A stretch of 64,000 bases of DNA from Histomonas meleagridis (GCA_020186115.1 WSYJ01000175.1:62001-126000); one strand, 5' to 3'. Numbered from the stretch's first letter, positions 41,785 through 51,926 are shown. Notes: generated by a model from the letters alone, not told the origin. Numbers and translations are program-made.

Positions 41785-43714
41785 TTACTGAATCTTTTCT
41801 TTGAGCAATGACAGGATATTTTCATTATTAAAGATTAATTGCAGTTAAACAAATTATGAAAAATTTCCAAATATTATTTTGAAATGTTAAATTATTGAAA
41901 TAAATTTTAGATAAAACAAATAAATATTTTTAGCATTAATATCAATTCCTTCTTGTTCAAGAAGTAATTTAACGATTTCAGTGTGACCATTTCTCGATGC
42001 CAAAATAAGTGCTGTATAAAATAATTTAAATAATTTCCAAATATTATTTTGAAATATTAAATTATTAAAATAATCATTAAATAAAATAAATAAATATCTT
42101 TAGCATTAATATCAATTCCTTTTTGTTCAAGAAGTAATTTAACTATTTCTGTATGACCATTTAAAGATGCTAAAATATGTGCTGTATAAAATAATTTACA
42201 TAATTTCCAAATATTATTATGAAATTCTAAATTATTAAAATATATTTTAAACAAGATAAACGAATATTTATAGCATTAATATCAATTCCTTTTTGTTCAA
42301 GAAGTAATTTAACTATTTCTATATGACCATTCCAAGATGCCCACATAAGTGCTGTATAAAATAATTTAAATAATTTCCAAATATTATTTTGAAATATTAA
42401 ATTATTAAAATAATCATTAAATAAAATAAATAAATATCTTTAGCATTAATATCAATTCCTTTTTGTTCAAGAAGTAATTTAACTATTTCTGTATGACCAT
42501 TTAAAGATGCTAAAATATGTGCTGTATAAAATAATTTACATAATTTCCAAATATTATTTTGAAATACTAAATTATTCATATAAATCAAAACAAAACAAAT
42601 AAATATTTTTAGCATTAATATCAATTCCTTTTTGTTCAAGAAGTAATTTAACTATTTCTATATGACCATTCCAAGATGCCCACATAAGTGCTGTATAAAA
42701 TAATTTAAATAATTTCCAAATATTATTTTGAAATATTAAATTATTAAAATAATCATTAAATAAAATAAATAAATATCTTTAGCATTAATATCAATTCCTT
42801 TTTGTTCAAGAAGTAATTTAACTATTTCTGTATGACCATTTAAAGATGCTAAAATATGTGCTGTATAAAATAATTTACATAATTTCCAAATATTATTTTG
42901 AAATACTAAATTATTCATATAAATCCAAAACAAAACAAATAAATATTTTTAGCATTAATATCAATTCCTTTTTGTTCAAGAAGTAATTTAACTATTTCTA
43001 TATGACCATTCCAAGATGCCCACATAAGTGCTGTATAAAATAATTTAAATAATTTCCAAATATTATTTTGAAATATTAAATTATTAAAATAAATTTTAAA
43101 TAAAACAAATAAATATCTTTAGCATTAATATCAATTCCTTTTTGTTCAAGAAGTAATTTAACTATTTCTATATGACCATTCCAAGATGCCCACATAAGTG
43201 CTGTATAAAATAATTTAAATAATTTCCAAATATTATTTTGAAATATTAAATTATTAAAATAATCATTAAATAAAATAAATAAATATCTTTAGCATTAATA
43301 TCAATTCCTTTTTATTCAAGAAGTAATTTAACTATTTCTGTATGACCATTCCAAGATGCTAAAATAAGTGCTGTATAAAATAATTTAAATAATTTCCAAA
43401 TATTATTATGAAATTCTAAATTATTAAAATATATTTTAAACAAGATAAACGAATATTTATAGCATTAATATCAATTCCTTCTTGTTCAAGAAGTAATTTA
43501 ACTATTTCTGTATGACCTTTTTGTGATGCCCAAATAAGTGCTGTTTCAAATGATTTCAATTAAATCCGAATATCATTAAAACACATCAAATTTTAGAAAG
43601 ATATTTTATACAAAATTAAAAAACATTTCTTGCAATAACATTAATATCTTCTTGTTCGAGAAGAAATTTAACTAAGCCACAATTCTCATATTCTGATGCA
43701 ACTATAAATGCTGT
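41785..43714 (-). repeat. Gene D ankyrin cassette array, 170-bp period, damaged cap
   Basis: Eleven minus-strand cassettes start at 43714, 43544, 43374, 43204, 43034, 42864, 42694, 42525, 42355, 42185 and 42015, followed by a cap at 41845. Every step is 170 bp except one of 169. The cap is broken by indels but still ends LLKEKIQ-stop at 41785-41787. Middle cassettes alternate between two types, TALMWASWNGH and TAHILASLNGH, giving a roughly 340-bp higher-order repeat. Spacers contain a stop in every unit, and 170 is not a multiple of three, so no continuous frame crosses the array. Confidence 0.8.
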
Positions 43715-45016
43715 ATCAAACAATACCAATGAAAATTAAATATTTTAAAGAAATCCATTTCCCACGAAATTAACATTAAATAGAAATATTGAATATCTTT
43801 AACATTTACATTGATTTTCTTTTGTGTTATAAGATATTTAACTAATTCTAAATTACCCGATTTTGAAGCTGATACCAAAACATTATTTGGTATTTGAACC
43901 TCTTCATTAAAATATTGAACAAGAAATATATTTCCATTCTTAGCTGCTTCATTCATAAAAGAATCATCAATTTCCATTCCTTCATCTTTGAAATATGTGA
44001 AAAGTTCATAGTTATTATGATAAATACATTGTCTTCCAAATTCGGCTATATATCTTACGTCTAAAATTTCGTTTTTCATGAACATATTGCATAATATCAA
44101 TTCGATGGAATTCAATTGCTGCTGAATATGCGCCTTCAAATGATGAATGATTTTGTTCACATAAATGAATTATCTCTAAGTTTCCGCCTGCAATTGCATA
44201 TTTACCTGTATTTTTAACATTTGCACCATTCATAAGTAAATATTTAAAACATTTAACAGATCCAAAAAATGCTGCGTAATCAATTAATGTAACATTTTCT
44301 TGGTTAATGAATGAACATCTTTCATAAAGTGATGGTTCAATTGTTTGATTAAAATCAAAATTATCTCGTGATGATATTTCTTGAAGTTTTTCGATTTCAT
44401 CATTTCGAATTATCTTTGCAATTTCATTTGGATTAACTCCTTCTTTAATTAATTTTTTATGAAGTTCCCAATCATTCTTTGAAAGTTCTTCATAATTATC
44501 TAAAAATTGTTCTGAAAAAGGTTCATATTTGTCATTTTTGAGTTCATCTAAAGTTTTGTATTGTGCAAAATAAAATGACTTTTTGCGCTTAAGAATTTCA
44601 TCATTAATAATATTTTTTTCATAAAGCTTTTCTAAAAGATAATTTGATTCTTGCGTTGTTTTGATAAGAAGAATATGTGAAAAAATATCAAAAATATTGA
44701 AATCATTTTTAAATAATTCTTTTTCTTTTGCTTCAACTGCCTGTAAAAATTCAAAATAAATGTTGAAATCTTTCATTCTAGAAACAAAAGATGAATATAC
44801 TGAATGACAAAGAACAAAATTAAAAGAAAATGGAAAATTAACATTAAAAAGATCTAAAGCTATTTGAACATCACCTAACTTACTTTTTTCGTTCATGTTT
44901 AATGTGATATTTTGGAGAGTTTTTAACATATGTAAAGATTCTTTTTCTTGGCTTTCCATTAATGGAAGTTCAGATTGGACAAACCTATTGAATATTGTGA
45001 AGAAAATATTTGACAT
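43702..45016 (-). CDS. Ankyrin gene D, amino-terminal part with one frameshift
   Basis: Two overlapping minus-strand frames, 45016-44015 and 44160-43702, form one family member. The first holds the variable amino-terminal part and the full DUF3447 block (ELHKKLIKEGVNPNE, EKLQEISSRDNFDFNQ, LIDYAAFFGSVKCFKYLLMN, KYAIAGGNLEIIHLCEQNH). It derails after MQYVHEK; the second resumes at NEILDVRYIAEFGRQCIYHN and runs through ankyrin helices to YLITQKKINVNVKDI. The break coincides with a five-A run (GAAAAACG) near 44070-44075, where one added base restores the family frame. A 12-bp palindrome GGTCAGCTGACC lies at 45033-45044, just upstream of the ATG. Confidence 0.75.
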
Positions 45017-45032
45017 TCAAAATCTTGAAGGG

Positions 45033-45044
45033 GTCAGCTGACCT
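45033..45044. promoter_or_regulatory. Palindrome GGTCAGCTGACC upstream of gene D
   Basis: A perfect 12-bp palindrome 17-28 bases before the start of gene D and about 205 bases before the divergent vesicle-tether gene. It is GC-rich for this DNA. A dimeric-protein binding site is possible; this is inference from symmetry and position only. Confidence 0.35.
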
Positions 45045-45248
45045 TCCTGTGTTTTCCTTAAAATAGAGGAGATATCACATAATGACATTAAAAATTTTGT
45101 TTCAAAATTTGGCAGCACCTTATAAAAAATCAATGTTTTGGGTTTACAAAAAATATATAATTTTGAATTTCCTGTTTGCCCAATCAACGATAGTATCGTT
45201 CAAAAACCGTTGATTTTGTTTAGTTTATTCAAGCAAAGAGAAACTTTC

Positions 45249-47186
45249 ATGAAAGTTACTAAATCAAGATCAAGAGGCCCACTTCCAGGATCACCTCTAA
45301 AGCCAATAACTGAACATCGTAATAACAACGAACTTCCCTTATTAATGACTAGTAAATTTAACTTTTCATCTCCTGATTTTAATGTAGATGATGTTATCAA
45401 TGATCCGAATGTTGATCTTGAAGAATTTAAAAGACGAATTTTAGATTGCGAAAGAGGGCAAAACATAATTAATGAACGAATTGTTAATATTCTTGAAAAA
45501 GATTCATCATTATTTGTTAATCTTTCACAATGTATTTCAATGTTTGAACGTGAATTTACTGAATTTCCACAAAAAATCACTGAACTCAAAAAACTTGTCC
45601 ATAATGCAGCAAATTTCCCTGATCCAGTATTTGCTGAAATAAGTTCCACAAATTCATCTACACAACAAAGCGAAATCATTGGCAAGGACCCAATGCTCAT
45701 CAACGCTCCATTAATATATGATTGTTACATGCAACAACATCGAATTGATGATTCAATTCGAGTTGTTGTTGATTGTCTTAATCATGAGCAACTTTCTCAG
45801 GTCAAAGATATTCAAGAATGGGCTTTCAAGACACGCAAGCGTCTCCAACAAGACATTGAAACACGACTTAAGTCAATTGATTTACATTCCAACGAATCCA
45901 AATCTGAGTTTCGCAAGCTTATTTCACTTCAATGCGAACCTGAGAGTGTTGATTTGTTTCTTAAACTTTCATCTCAATCCATCAAAGAACAGTTACCAAC
46001 TCTTCAAGATTCTGGCCATTTATTGCAATATGTCAAATCTATATCATCCACACTTTGTAATCTTATCAAGCTATATACCGAACTATTTCAAGAACTCTTT
46101 CCGCCCAAATATCTTCCTCGTCTTATTAATTGGGCAATCACTCGAATCGAACGAAGTTTGCCAATTTCGAATCCGACGGTTTTCTATCACAATTTCCAGT
46201 TTTTGAATGAGTCCATTGAGATTATGCGCGAATCCACGAACAAACTTGAAGCCATTGGTATTTCCACCCAATTTTTATATGATTCCTTACCAGAGAAATT
46301 CATTCGTATGATTGAATATACGTATGATCAATATTATAATGACATTATCTCATCAGTCCAAAATGAAGAATGGGTTGTTAACTTAGAAATGTTACAACAA
46401 GATGAATTTTCTGATTATTCCACTTCATCATCATATATTTGTTATACTAAGTCGATCACGCAATTTATTGTTGATTTAAAGTCATTATATTCTCCGAACA
46501 ATTTTCATGTTTCATCTAATTCTCTTCATCGATTAATATTATCATATCCGAATGAATGTTATGAGTTTATAAAGTCACATATCAACTTGGACATCGAATC
46601 ATTTTGTGCTATTTTATTACAACTTAATTATATCGAATCGAACATTAACAAAAAAATATTTAATGACTTTAACTTAATTACAAAACTTGAAAATCCTTAT
46701 GAAAATGAAATCGAGCAAAAATTCACAAACAAAAAACTTCAAATCCTTTCTGATATGGTCACGCGATTTATAATGTTCCTAAATGAAGAAGCGCCTGCAA
46801 TACAGAATTGGAACAACAACAAAAAGCCAAACGATTACATACGATATATGACAAATGGTATCCAAAGGTTTTTTGATATTTTGACTTTGAATGAGGAATT
46901 GAGAGCGAAAGCCGCGGCTTCGATTGTGGATAACTTTGTGATATACGCCGAGAAAATGGCATACGATATCGAGGCTGATGAGGATTTGGACGCGTTTGTG
47001 TTTTGTTGGGAATATTTTAGGCTGAAAATAGATAAGTTAATCGGTAAGGAACAAAGTGATAAGTTGAGAAAGGCATTGGATAACATCGGTAACATAGTCG
47101 GCGCTGAAAATGGATTCGAAATAAATAAGAAAAAAATGGCTGCTGCTTACGAGGCAGCTAAGAAATACGTTGCAAAGGAGAAGTGA
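45249..47186 (+). CDS. Putative vesicle-tethering (Exo84/CATCHR-like) subunit
   Basis: The ATG at 45249 (preceded by CTTTC) is chosen; the frame is open back to a TTG at 45138, but that extension has no ATG. The product is 645 residues, almost wholly helical. Near residues 50-115 (VDLEEFKRRILDCERGQNII, then ILEKDSSLFVNLSQCI and FPQKITELKKLV) it resembles the amino-terminal helices of exocyst/COG-type tethers, where a chain enters with short helices and a long coiled region. The remainder has long helices like CATCHR rods (PKYLPRLINWAITRIERSL, LEAIGISTQFLYDSLPEKFI). Exo84, COG and GARP subunits are the candidates and cannot be separated by eye. Confidence 0.45.
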   Translation: MKVTKSRSRGPLPGSPLKPITEHRNNNELPLLMTSKFNFSSPDFNVDDVINDPNVDLEEFKRRILDCERGQNIINERIVNILEKDSSLFVNLSQCISMFEREFTEFPQKITELKKLVHNAANFPDPVFAEISSTNSSTQQSEIIGKDPMLINAPLIYDCYMQQHRIDDSIRVVVDCLNHEQLSQVKDIQEWAFKTRKRLQQDIETRLKSIDLHSNESKSEFRKLISLQCEPESVDLFLKLSSQSIKEQLPTLQDSGHLLQYVKSISSTLCNLIKLYTELFQELFPPKYLPRLINWAITRIERSLPISNPTVFYHNFQFLNESIEIMRESTNKLEAIGISTQFLYDSLPEKFIRMIEYTYDQYYNDIISSVQNEEWVVNLEMLQQDEFSDYSTSSSYICYTKSITQFIVDLKSLYSPNNFHVSSNSLHRLILSYPNECYEFIKSHINLDIESFCAILLQLNYIESNINKKIFNDFNLITKLENPYENEIEQKFTNKKLQILSDMVTRFIMFLNEEAPAIQNWNNNKKPNDYIRYMTNGIQRFFDILTLNEELRAKAAASIVDNFVIYAEKMAYDIEADEDLDAFVFCWEYFRLKIDKLIGKEQSDKLRKALDNIGNIVGAENGFEINKKKMAAAYEAAKKYVAKEK

Positions 47187-47638
47187 TGTGTTAATAAAAA
47201 AAATGTTAATCAATGATTTTATAAAATTATGTAAATTTTGGGGTTAATATCGATTCTTGGTGTTTGGGGATATGGTTCTTTCTTTGAAGGATTGTGCGCA
47301 TCGTTGGTTTAGATTTTTTGAAAACCATTTGATTTGGTTTCAAATGTTGAAATCAAAAAAAGCCTGTTGTTGGTGGAAAACCATTAGCTTTCGATGATGT
47401 AACTCTCCTTGCCAAAGGGAGTATGGATGTTTCTTTAGTGAATAAGTGAGTCCAATCATATTTAATATATTCTTAGTAAAAATTTTGTTTATAAGGCCAA
47501 TGTTTTGTAATTAAGTAGGACACGTTTTTTCCATTTTATACATGTATCTTTCATTTGTTTTGAGGTGAATTATAAGAAATATTTAAATATTTAAACCTTC
47601 CGAGACCGTTAATATTGACAAAAAGTTAATATTTAATT
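47187..47638. other. Intergenic region with a possible enzyme fragment
   Basis: At 47360-47449 one frame reads KPVVGGKPLAFDDVTLLAKG and stops, faintly like the start region of histidine/aromatic ammonia-lyases. The match is too short to annotate as a gene. CGTTAAT at 47607-47613 lies 26 bases before the gene E start. Confidence 0.35.
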
Positions 47639-48877
47639 ATGGAAAAAAAAGAAGAGAAAATTGAAAAGAATACAAATATAAATGAATTGGATGCACTCCT
47701 CCTGATTGAGCAAGTTGTCTTTGGTTTGAATAATGAAAATTTTAATCAATATGTTAAATATATAATTAGCCAATTTGATGAAATTCATACTTCATCTTTT
47801 AATTTACTTCTTATTCAAATGATGTATTTAAATTTCTCTGTAAAGATGAGTGACCCTAAGACTTATTTCAATTTAATAAAACAAATCAGTAAATATCATA
47901 TTTCTTTAAATAAAGAAAAGAAAACGTCAATTTATGTTATGTTTCTTATTTTTCTTTGTATCAAAGATACCCAAGCATCACATTATCTCCTTTATTATAT
48001 GGTAGAAAGTCATTTTATTAATCCAAAAATTACTCAAAAAAATAAGTTTAAATCTTTACCAATTTTTGCACATTACAACTCAATAGAAGACATTAAAAAA
48101 TTTTTTTATGTTAAATTCATGAACCAAATCATTTATAATTATGAAGAATTATCAAATAATGGTTGGGAACTTCATAAGAAATTCATTGAAGAAGGACATA
48201 ATCCAAATGAAATTGCGAAAATAATTCGAAATGATGAAATCGAAAAACTTCAAGAAATATCATCACAAAATAATTTTGATTTTAATCAAATAATTGAGCC
48301 ATCACTTTATGAAAGATGTTCATTTATAAATGAAGAAAATGTTTCATTAATTGATTATGCAGCATTTTTTTCTTCTATTAAATGTTTTAAATATTTACTT
48401 ATGAATAATGCGAATGTAAAGAATGCAGGTAAATATGCAGTTGCAGGCGGAAATATTGAAATTATTCATTTATGTGAACAAAACCATTCAACATTTGATG
48501 ATGCATATGAAACAACAATTAAATTCCATAAAAACGAAATCTTTTATTATCTTTATGAAAATAATTTTCCTGATAGTACAAATTTAGTTAAATTAGGAAA
48601 GTTTTGCGTTTTATATCATAATTATGAAATTTTTACATTTTTACTTAAAGAAGGAATGGAAGTTAATGATGACATTATTAATGAATCAGCAAGAAACGGT
48701 AATTTATATCTCACAAGATATTTCTGTAAAAAATATCAAATCCCAAAAAATATTTTAATTTTTTCATCTGAATCAAATAATAACGAACTTTTTATATATA
48801 CTTTAAAGCAAAAAGGTGTTGATATTAATGCTAAAGATATTTATTTGTTTTATTTCAAATTTATTTTAATAATTTGA
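47639..48877 (+). CDS. Ankyrin gene E, amino-terminal ORF (DUF3447/ankyrin family)
   Basis: An intact 412-residue ORF. The first roughly 170 residues are charged and helical and differ from the paralogues. The DUF3447 block follows (ELHKKFIEEGHNPNE, EKLQEISSQNNFDFNQ, LIDYAAFFSSIKCFKYLLMN, KYAVAGGNIEIIHLCEQNH), then ankyrin-like helices to LKQKGVDINAKDI near 48,841. The final residues ending LII come from the spacer. Between 48161 and 48490 the DNA is nearly identical to gene F at 59471-59800 although the flanks differ, which suggests gene conversion. Only three cassettes follow, without a cap, so this copy may be truncated at its 3' end. Confidence 0.8.
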   Translation: MEKKEEKIEKNTNINELDALLLIEQVVFGLNNENFNQYVKYIISQFDEIHTSSFNLLLIQMMYLNFSVKMSDPKTYFNLIKQISKYHISLNKEKKTSIYVMFLIFLCIKDTQASHYLLYYMVESHFINPKITQKNKFKSLPIFAHYNSIEDIKKFFYVKFMNQIIYNYEELSNNGWELHKKFIEEGHNPNEIAKIIRNDEIEKLQEISSQNNFDFNQIIEPSLYERCSFINEENVSLIDYAAFFSSIKCFKYLLMNNANVKNAGKYAVAGGNIEIIHLCEQNHSTFDDAYETTIKFHKNEIFYYLYENNFPDSTNLVKLGKFCVLYHNYEIFTFLLKEGMEVNDDIINESARNGNLYLTRYFCKKYQIPKNILIFSSESNNNELFIYTLKQKGVDINAKDIYLFYFKFILII

Positions 48878-48918
48878 TATTTTAAATAAATATTTGGAAA
48901 TTGTTAAATATATTTAAT

Positions 48919-49357
48919 ACAGCATTTATTCTTGAAACTTCAAAAGGTTATATAGAAATAGTTAAATTACTTCTTGAACAAGAAGGAATTGATATTAATG
49001 CTAAAAATATTTGTTTGTTTCATTTAAAATATATTTTAATATTTTAATATTTCAAAATAATATTTGAAAATTATTTAAAATATTTAATACAGCACATATT
49101 TTAGCATCTTTAAATGGTCATACAGAAATCGTTAAATTACTTCTTGAACAAAAAGGAATTGATATTAATGCTAAAAGTATTTAAATGTTTTATTTGAAAT
49201 TTATTTTAATAATTTAATATTTCAAAATAATATTTGGAAATTATTTAAAATATTTGAAACAGCACTTATTTTAGCATCTTCAAAAGGTCATACAGAAATA
49301 GTTAAATTACTTCTTGAACAAGAAGGAATTGATATTAATGCTAAAAATATTTATTTG
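48919..49357 (+). repeat. Gene E short cassette array, no cap
   Basis: Three cassettes start at 48919, 49089 and 49259, exactly 170 bp apart (TAFILETSKGYIEIVKLLLE, TAHILASLNGHTEIVKLLLE, TALILASSKGHTEIVKLLLE). The last spacer begins normally and then runs into unrelated DNA at about 49,420 with no further cassette and no cap stop. Confidence 0.75.
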
Positions 49358-49670
49358 TTTTATTTAAAATTTATTTTAATAATTTTATATTTCAAAATAA
49401 TATTTAGAAATGATTTAAATTAAAGGGATGATAAGATATCTTTACTGTTTGTACCATGCTAAAAAATATAATAAATTTTTGTTAAATTTATTTGAGTCTT
49501 CATTGAAAGTTTGGTTTAACATCGATTTTGTAATATGAGAAATTTAATTTGATAAGTTAAAAAAATATTGAACCAAAGAAGATATGGGTTAGAACAATAA
49601 AAGGAATTAAAACATCTCATTAACAAGACTTGTCTTGAAATAATTATTTTCTTTCAAAACCTTTAACGTA

Positions 49671-49677
49671 CGTTTAT
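49671..49677 (+). promoter_or_regulatory. CGTTTAT upstream element (one of five exact CGTTWAT copies)
   Basis: CGTTWAT occurs exactly at 49671-49677, 51889-51895 and 47607-47613 on the plus strand, and around 27555-27561 and 35067-35073 on the minus strand. Each lies within about 60 bases upstream of a start codon and in the coding orientation. Similar but inexact copies precede genes A and the F-box gene. A Myb-type recognition site is one possibility. Confidence 0.45.
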
Positions 49678-49682
49678 TTAAA

Positions 49683-50279
49683 ATGAGCTCAGATGACGAA
49701 CAATTATCAATAATTCATTCACTGAATACAAATTCCTTTCAGTGTAATAGCAGCATCTATTCAGATACAATGAAAATATCAAAATTAAATCAGATCATTC
49801 AAAATCTTGAAAATAGATTAAACATGTGCGAAAGTATTTATAAGCTTTCACTAAATACCACAGAAGTTCGAGAGAAAGAACGAAATCAGAATAATTCCAA
49901 AATTATGAATGTTCTCACTAATATTGATCAAAGATTAACTGTAATTGAGCAATTTCTTGATAATATTCCATTATTAATCAAAGAAACTATTTCAAAGTCC
50001 TTGCAAGAAAGCAATCAAGAGAAACAAACACAATTAAAAATAAAAAATTTTTCTGATTCCATTTCATTGCAAATTAGTGAACTTGAAAAAAAAACTAATA
50101 CCAAAGAGAAGGCCTTTCAAAAAGGTATTTCAAGTTTTAAAAAAGAAATTGTTCAATTAAAATTACATTCAAATAATGATTCACAAATCGTTGAAATGGA
50201 GGCCCGATTAAAAGAATTAAAGAAAAATCAAAAAGATTTGGATGAAATGTACAATTCATTGGTTGAACGAAATAAATAA
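49683..50279 (+). CDS. Uncharacterised coiled-coil protein, 198 residues
   Basis: The ATG at 49683 follows CCTTTAACGTACGTTTATTTAAA, which contains a CGTTTAT element 6-12 bases upstream. The first roughly 25 residues are acidic and Ser-rich. The rest is a long coiled coil in segments (LNQIIQNLENRLNMCESIYK, IDQRLTVIEQFLDNIPLLIK, VEMEARLKELKKNQKDLDEM). No membrane span. It could be a SNARE-, cytoskeleton- or complex-associated coiled coil; the sequence does not decide. It converges on the small membrane protein gene at 50385-50651. Confidence 0.65.
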   Translation: MSSDDEQLSIIHSLNTNSFQCNSSIYSDTMKISKLNQIIQNLENRLNMCESIYKLSLNTTEVREKERNQNNSKIMNVLTNIDQRLTVIEQFLDNIPLLIKETISKSLQESNQEKQTQLKIKNFSDSISLQISELEKKTNTKEKAFQKGISSFKKEIVQLKLHSNNDSQIVEMEARLKELKKNQKDLDEMYNSLVERNK

Positions 50280-50384
50280 TCTTCCGAATGAGTACCACTC
50301 AAATCAGATTATTAAGTTTTGAAATAAATATCATAGAAATTAAAGAACATTTGTTTGTATAAAATAAATAAAACCTAAGAATTT

Positions 50385-50651
50385 TTACTGTGCTGGTGTT
50401 TCTGTTTGCTTTGGTGATTCTGTTGCTGGTGATCTGATGTTTTCTTCGACAATTGCGAGAGCTGTTATTGCTAGTATGATCCACACAGGGAAGAAATAAG
50501 CAGCCTTTCGTTGAAGTTCATTTTCATCATATGTTGGAAGAAAGCCCATCAAAAGAAGAACCCACATGATGGCTGTTACTAAAAGCACAACAAGAACCCC
50601 CTTTGTATGTTCACGGAAGTAATTGCGATATGCTGTTAAAAGTTGTACCAT
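50385..50651 (-). CDS. Small two-span membrane protein, 88 residues
   Basis: Hydrophobic segments at about 18-37 (GVLVVLLVTAIMWVLLLMGF) and 50-66 (AAYFFPVWIILAITALAIV) are linked by a short polar loop with YDENELQRK. The amino-terminal part is basic and the tail polar (SPATESPKQTETPAQ), pointing to an ER or endomembrane protein with both ends probably cytosolic. The family is not recognised. TCAAAAAGTGG lies about 45 bp upstream on the coding strand, as before the VWA gene. Confidence 0.65.
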   Translation of the reverse strand: MVQLLTAYRNYFREHTKGVLVVLLVTAIMWVLLLMGFLPTYDENELQRKAAYFFPVWIILAITALAIVEENIRSPATESPKQTETPAQ

Positions 50652-50732
50652 AGCTGAAATGTAGTATTGTGTTTTGAATACTTTACATATTTATCCACTT
50701 TTTGACAAGCTTTGTCATTTCTTGCTCGCCAC

Positions 50733-50751
50733 CACTTTTTATCAAAAAGTG
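50733..50751. repeat. Perfect 8-bp inverted repeat CACTTTTT/AAAAAGTG
   Basis: CACTTTTT (50733-50740), loop ATC, AAAAAGTG (50744-50751). It lies between the divergent membrane-protein gene and the ankyrin relic, and consists of two facing copies of the AAAAAGTG word found before other genes. Confidence 0.7.
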
Positions 50752-50764
50752 ATCTTGTTTTCTG

Positions 50765-51400
50765 ATGAGTACGATACAAATAAACAATATAAACCTAGAA
50801 GGTAAGTTCAGAAAAAAAATTTTAAAACCATCAAAAATTCGATGTCTATTTCATTATGAAAATAGCGAAAATAATGATATTAATCCAAACTTGCTCTCAC
50901 GGAAACACTATTTGACTCAAGATAACTTTGAATTAACAATTGAACAAACAATGAAATTAATTATTTTAAACTTCCCATATTCATATAATCAAATTTAGTA
51001 ATTTGGTTTATTCTACATTTTATGCTAAAAGTGAAATTAATTTATATATAAATTATATAGAAACAATTCAAGTAAAAGAGAAGAAATTCAAAAAAAAAAA
51101 AAAAATGTTTAAATATTATAAAAATTTTAGTAATGTTACATCAATAAATTAATAATTAATTGAGGAAATGATTGAACAAAATTTGACTGATGATTGTATT
51201 TCTAAAAATCAAAAAACATCAAGAAATATCATCACAAACAAATTATAATTTTAATCAAACATTCCAATATCACTTTATGACATGTTATATTCATTTATTA
51301 ATCAAAATAATGCTATAACATTAATTGATGCTGCTGCATTTTTTGGTTAAAATAAATGGCGCAAAGGTGGAAAAAACAGATTAGACTATTTAATTTAAAC
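50765..51400 (+). pseudogene. Ankyrin/DUF3447 family relic
   Basis: The ORF at 50765-50998 ends with LTQDNFELTIEQTMKLIILN and FPYSYNQI, matching the family amino-terminal region (gene F: LELSFEKTMELFDQNYPYT). After a gap of AT-rich DNA, broken pieces follow: EEMIEQNLTDDCISKN near 51,165, SSQTNYNFNQT near 51,230, and LIDAAAFFG near 51,320, in shifting frames with stops. The order matches an intact member, so this is a decayed paralogue that lacks a cassette array. Confidence 0.7.
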
Positions 51401-51429
51401 ATTTTTTTTAAATCTTTTGAATAAAATCG

Positions 51430-51881
51430 GTATTTTTGTTCTTAAGAAGGCCCTTCATCCAAGCAAAAGTTTTACAACTTAACATTTCATCGAAAAGTGC
51501 AACTTGATTTATTATTTTAACACGAATAATTCCTCATGAACACAATAAAGCTGGAATTGATAGTGTATTGTATATTGAATTGTGCAGACATAGGTAATAA
51601 GTCAAGCATTCCAAGGACCAGCATGACCAAAACGTAATACGATTTCTTCATAAAAACTATATAAGGTATTGACCTAACGACACTCATGGTTTCCTCGAAG
51701 CATGTAAAAGCGGTTGGGTAAAATATTTTACCTTGTAAGCAAGAAGAAGTGCAAATGTTTCAATTGAATAATATCCTCGATCAACATAATCACCAAGGAA
51801 AAGATATTTAAGATTTGGTGGATCACCTTCGAAAATATTCTGAATAAGCTCTTTCAGAAAAAAATTAAAAAGTGAAGTCAA
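51430..51881 (-). pseudogene. PP1-type phosphatase relic
   Basis: On the minus strand the piece at 51684-51881 reads [20 protein letters not shown] with an intact metal motif GDYVDRG. After a frame change, [11 protein letters not shown] follows, then YSFYEEIVLRFGHAGPWNA and a damaged CVHEELF in place of CVHGGLS. The GDIHG region is missing. It is a dead internal fragment, more like canonical PP1/PP2A than the intact phosphatase gene at 18681-19829. Confidence 0.75.
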
Positions 51882-51926
51882 AAGGATACGTTAATAAACA
51901 TAAAACCATTGACTAAGAATTCTTAA

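Noticed and set aside
42057-42933. Small separate genes of 65-80 codons inside the gene D array
   Set aside because: They are single cassettes plus in-frame spacer readings repeated every 340 bp, not independent genes.
41785-43714. CRISPR-like array
   Set aside because: Regular 170-bp period, but the repeated part is coding ankyrin sequence and the organism is eukaryotic.
45138-45248. TTG-initiated extension of the vesicle-tether-like ORF
   Set aside because: No ATG in this stretch; the ATG at 45249 is preceded by a reasonable leader.
47360-47449. Possible ammonia-lyase N-terminal fragment (KPVVGGKPLAFDDV)
   Set aside because: About 29 codons only, with no further family sequence up- or downstream.
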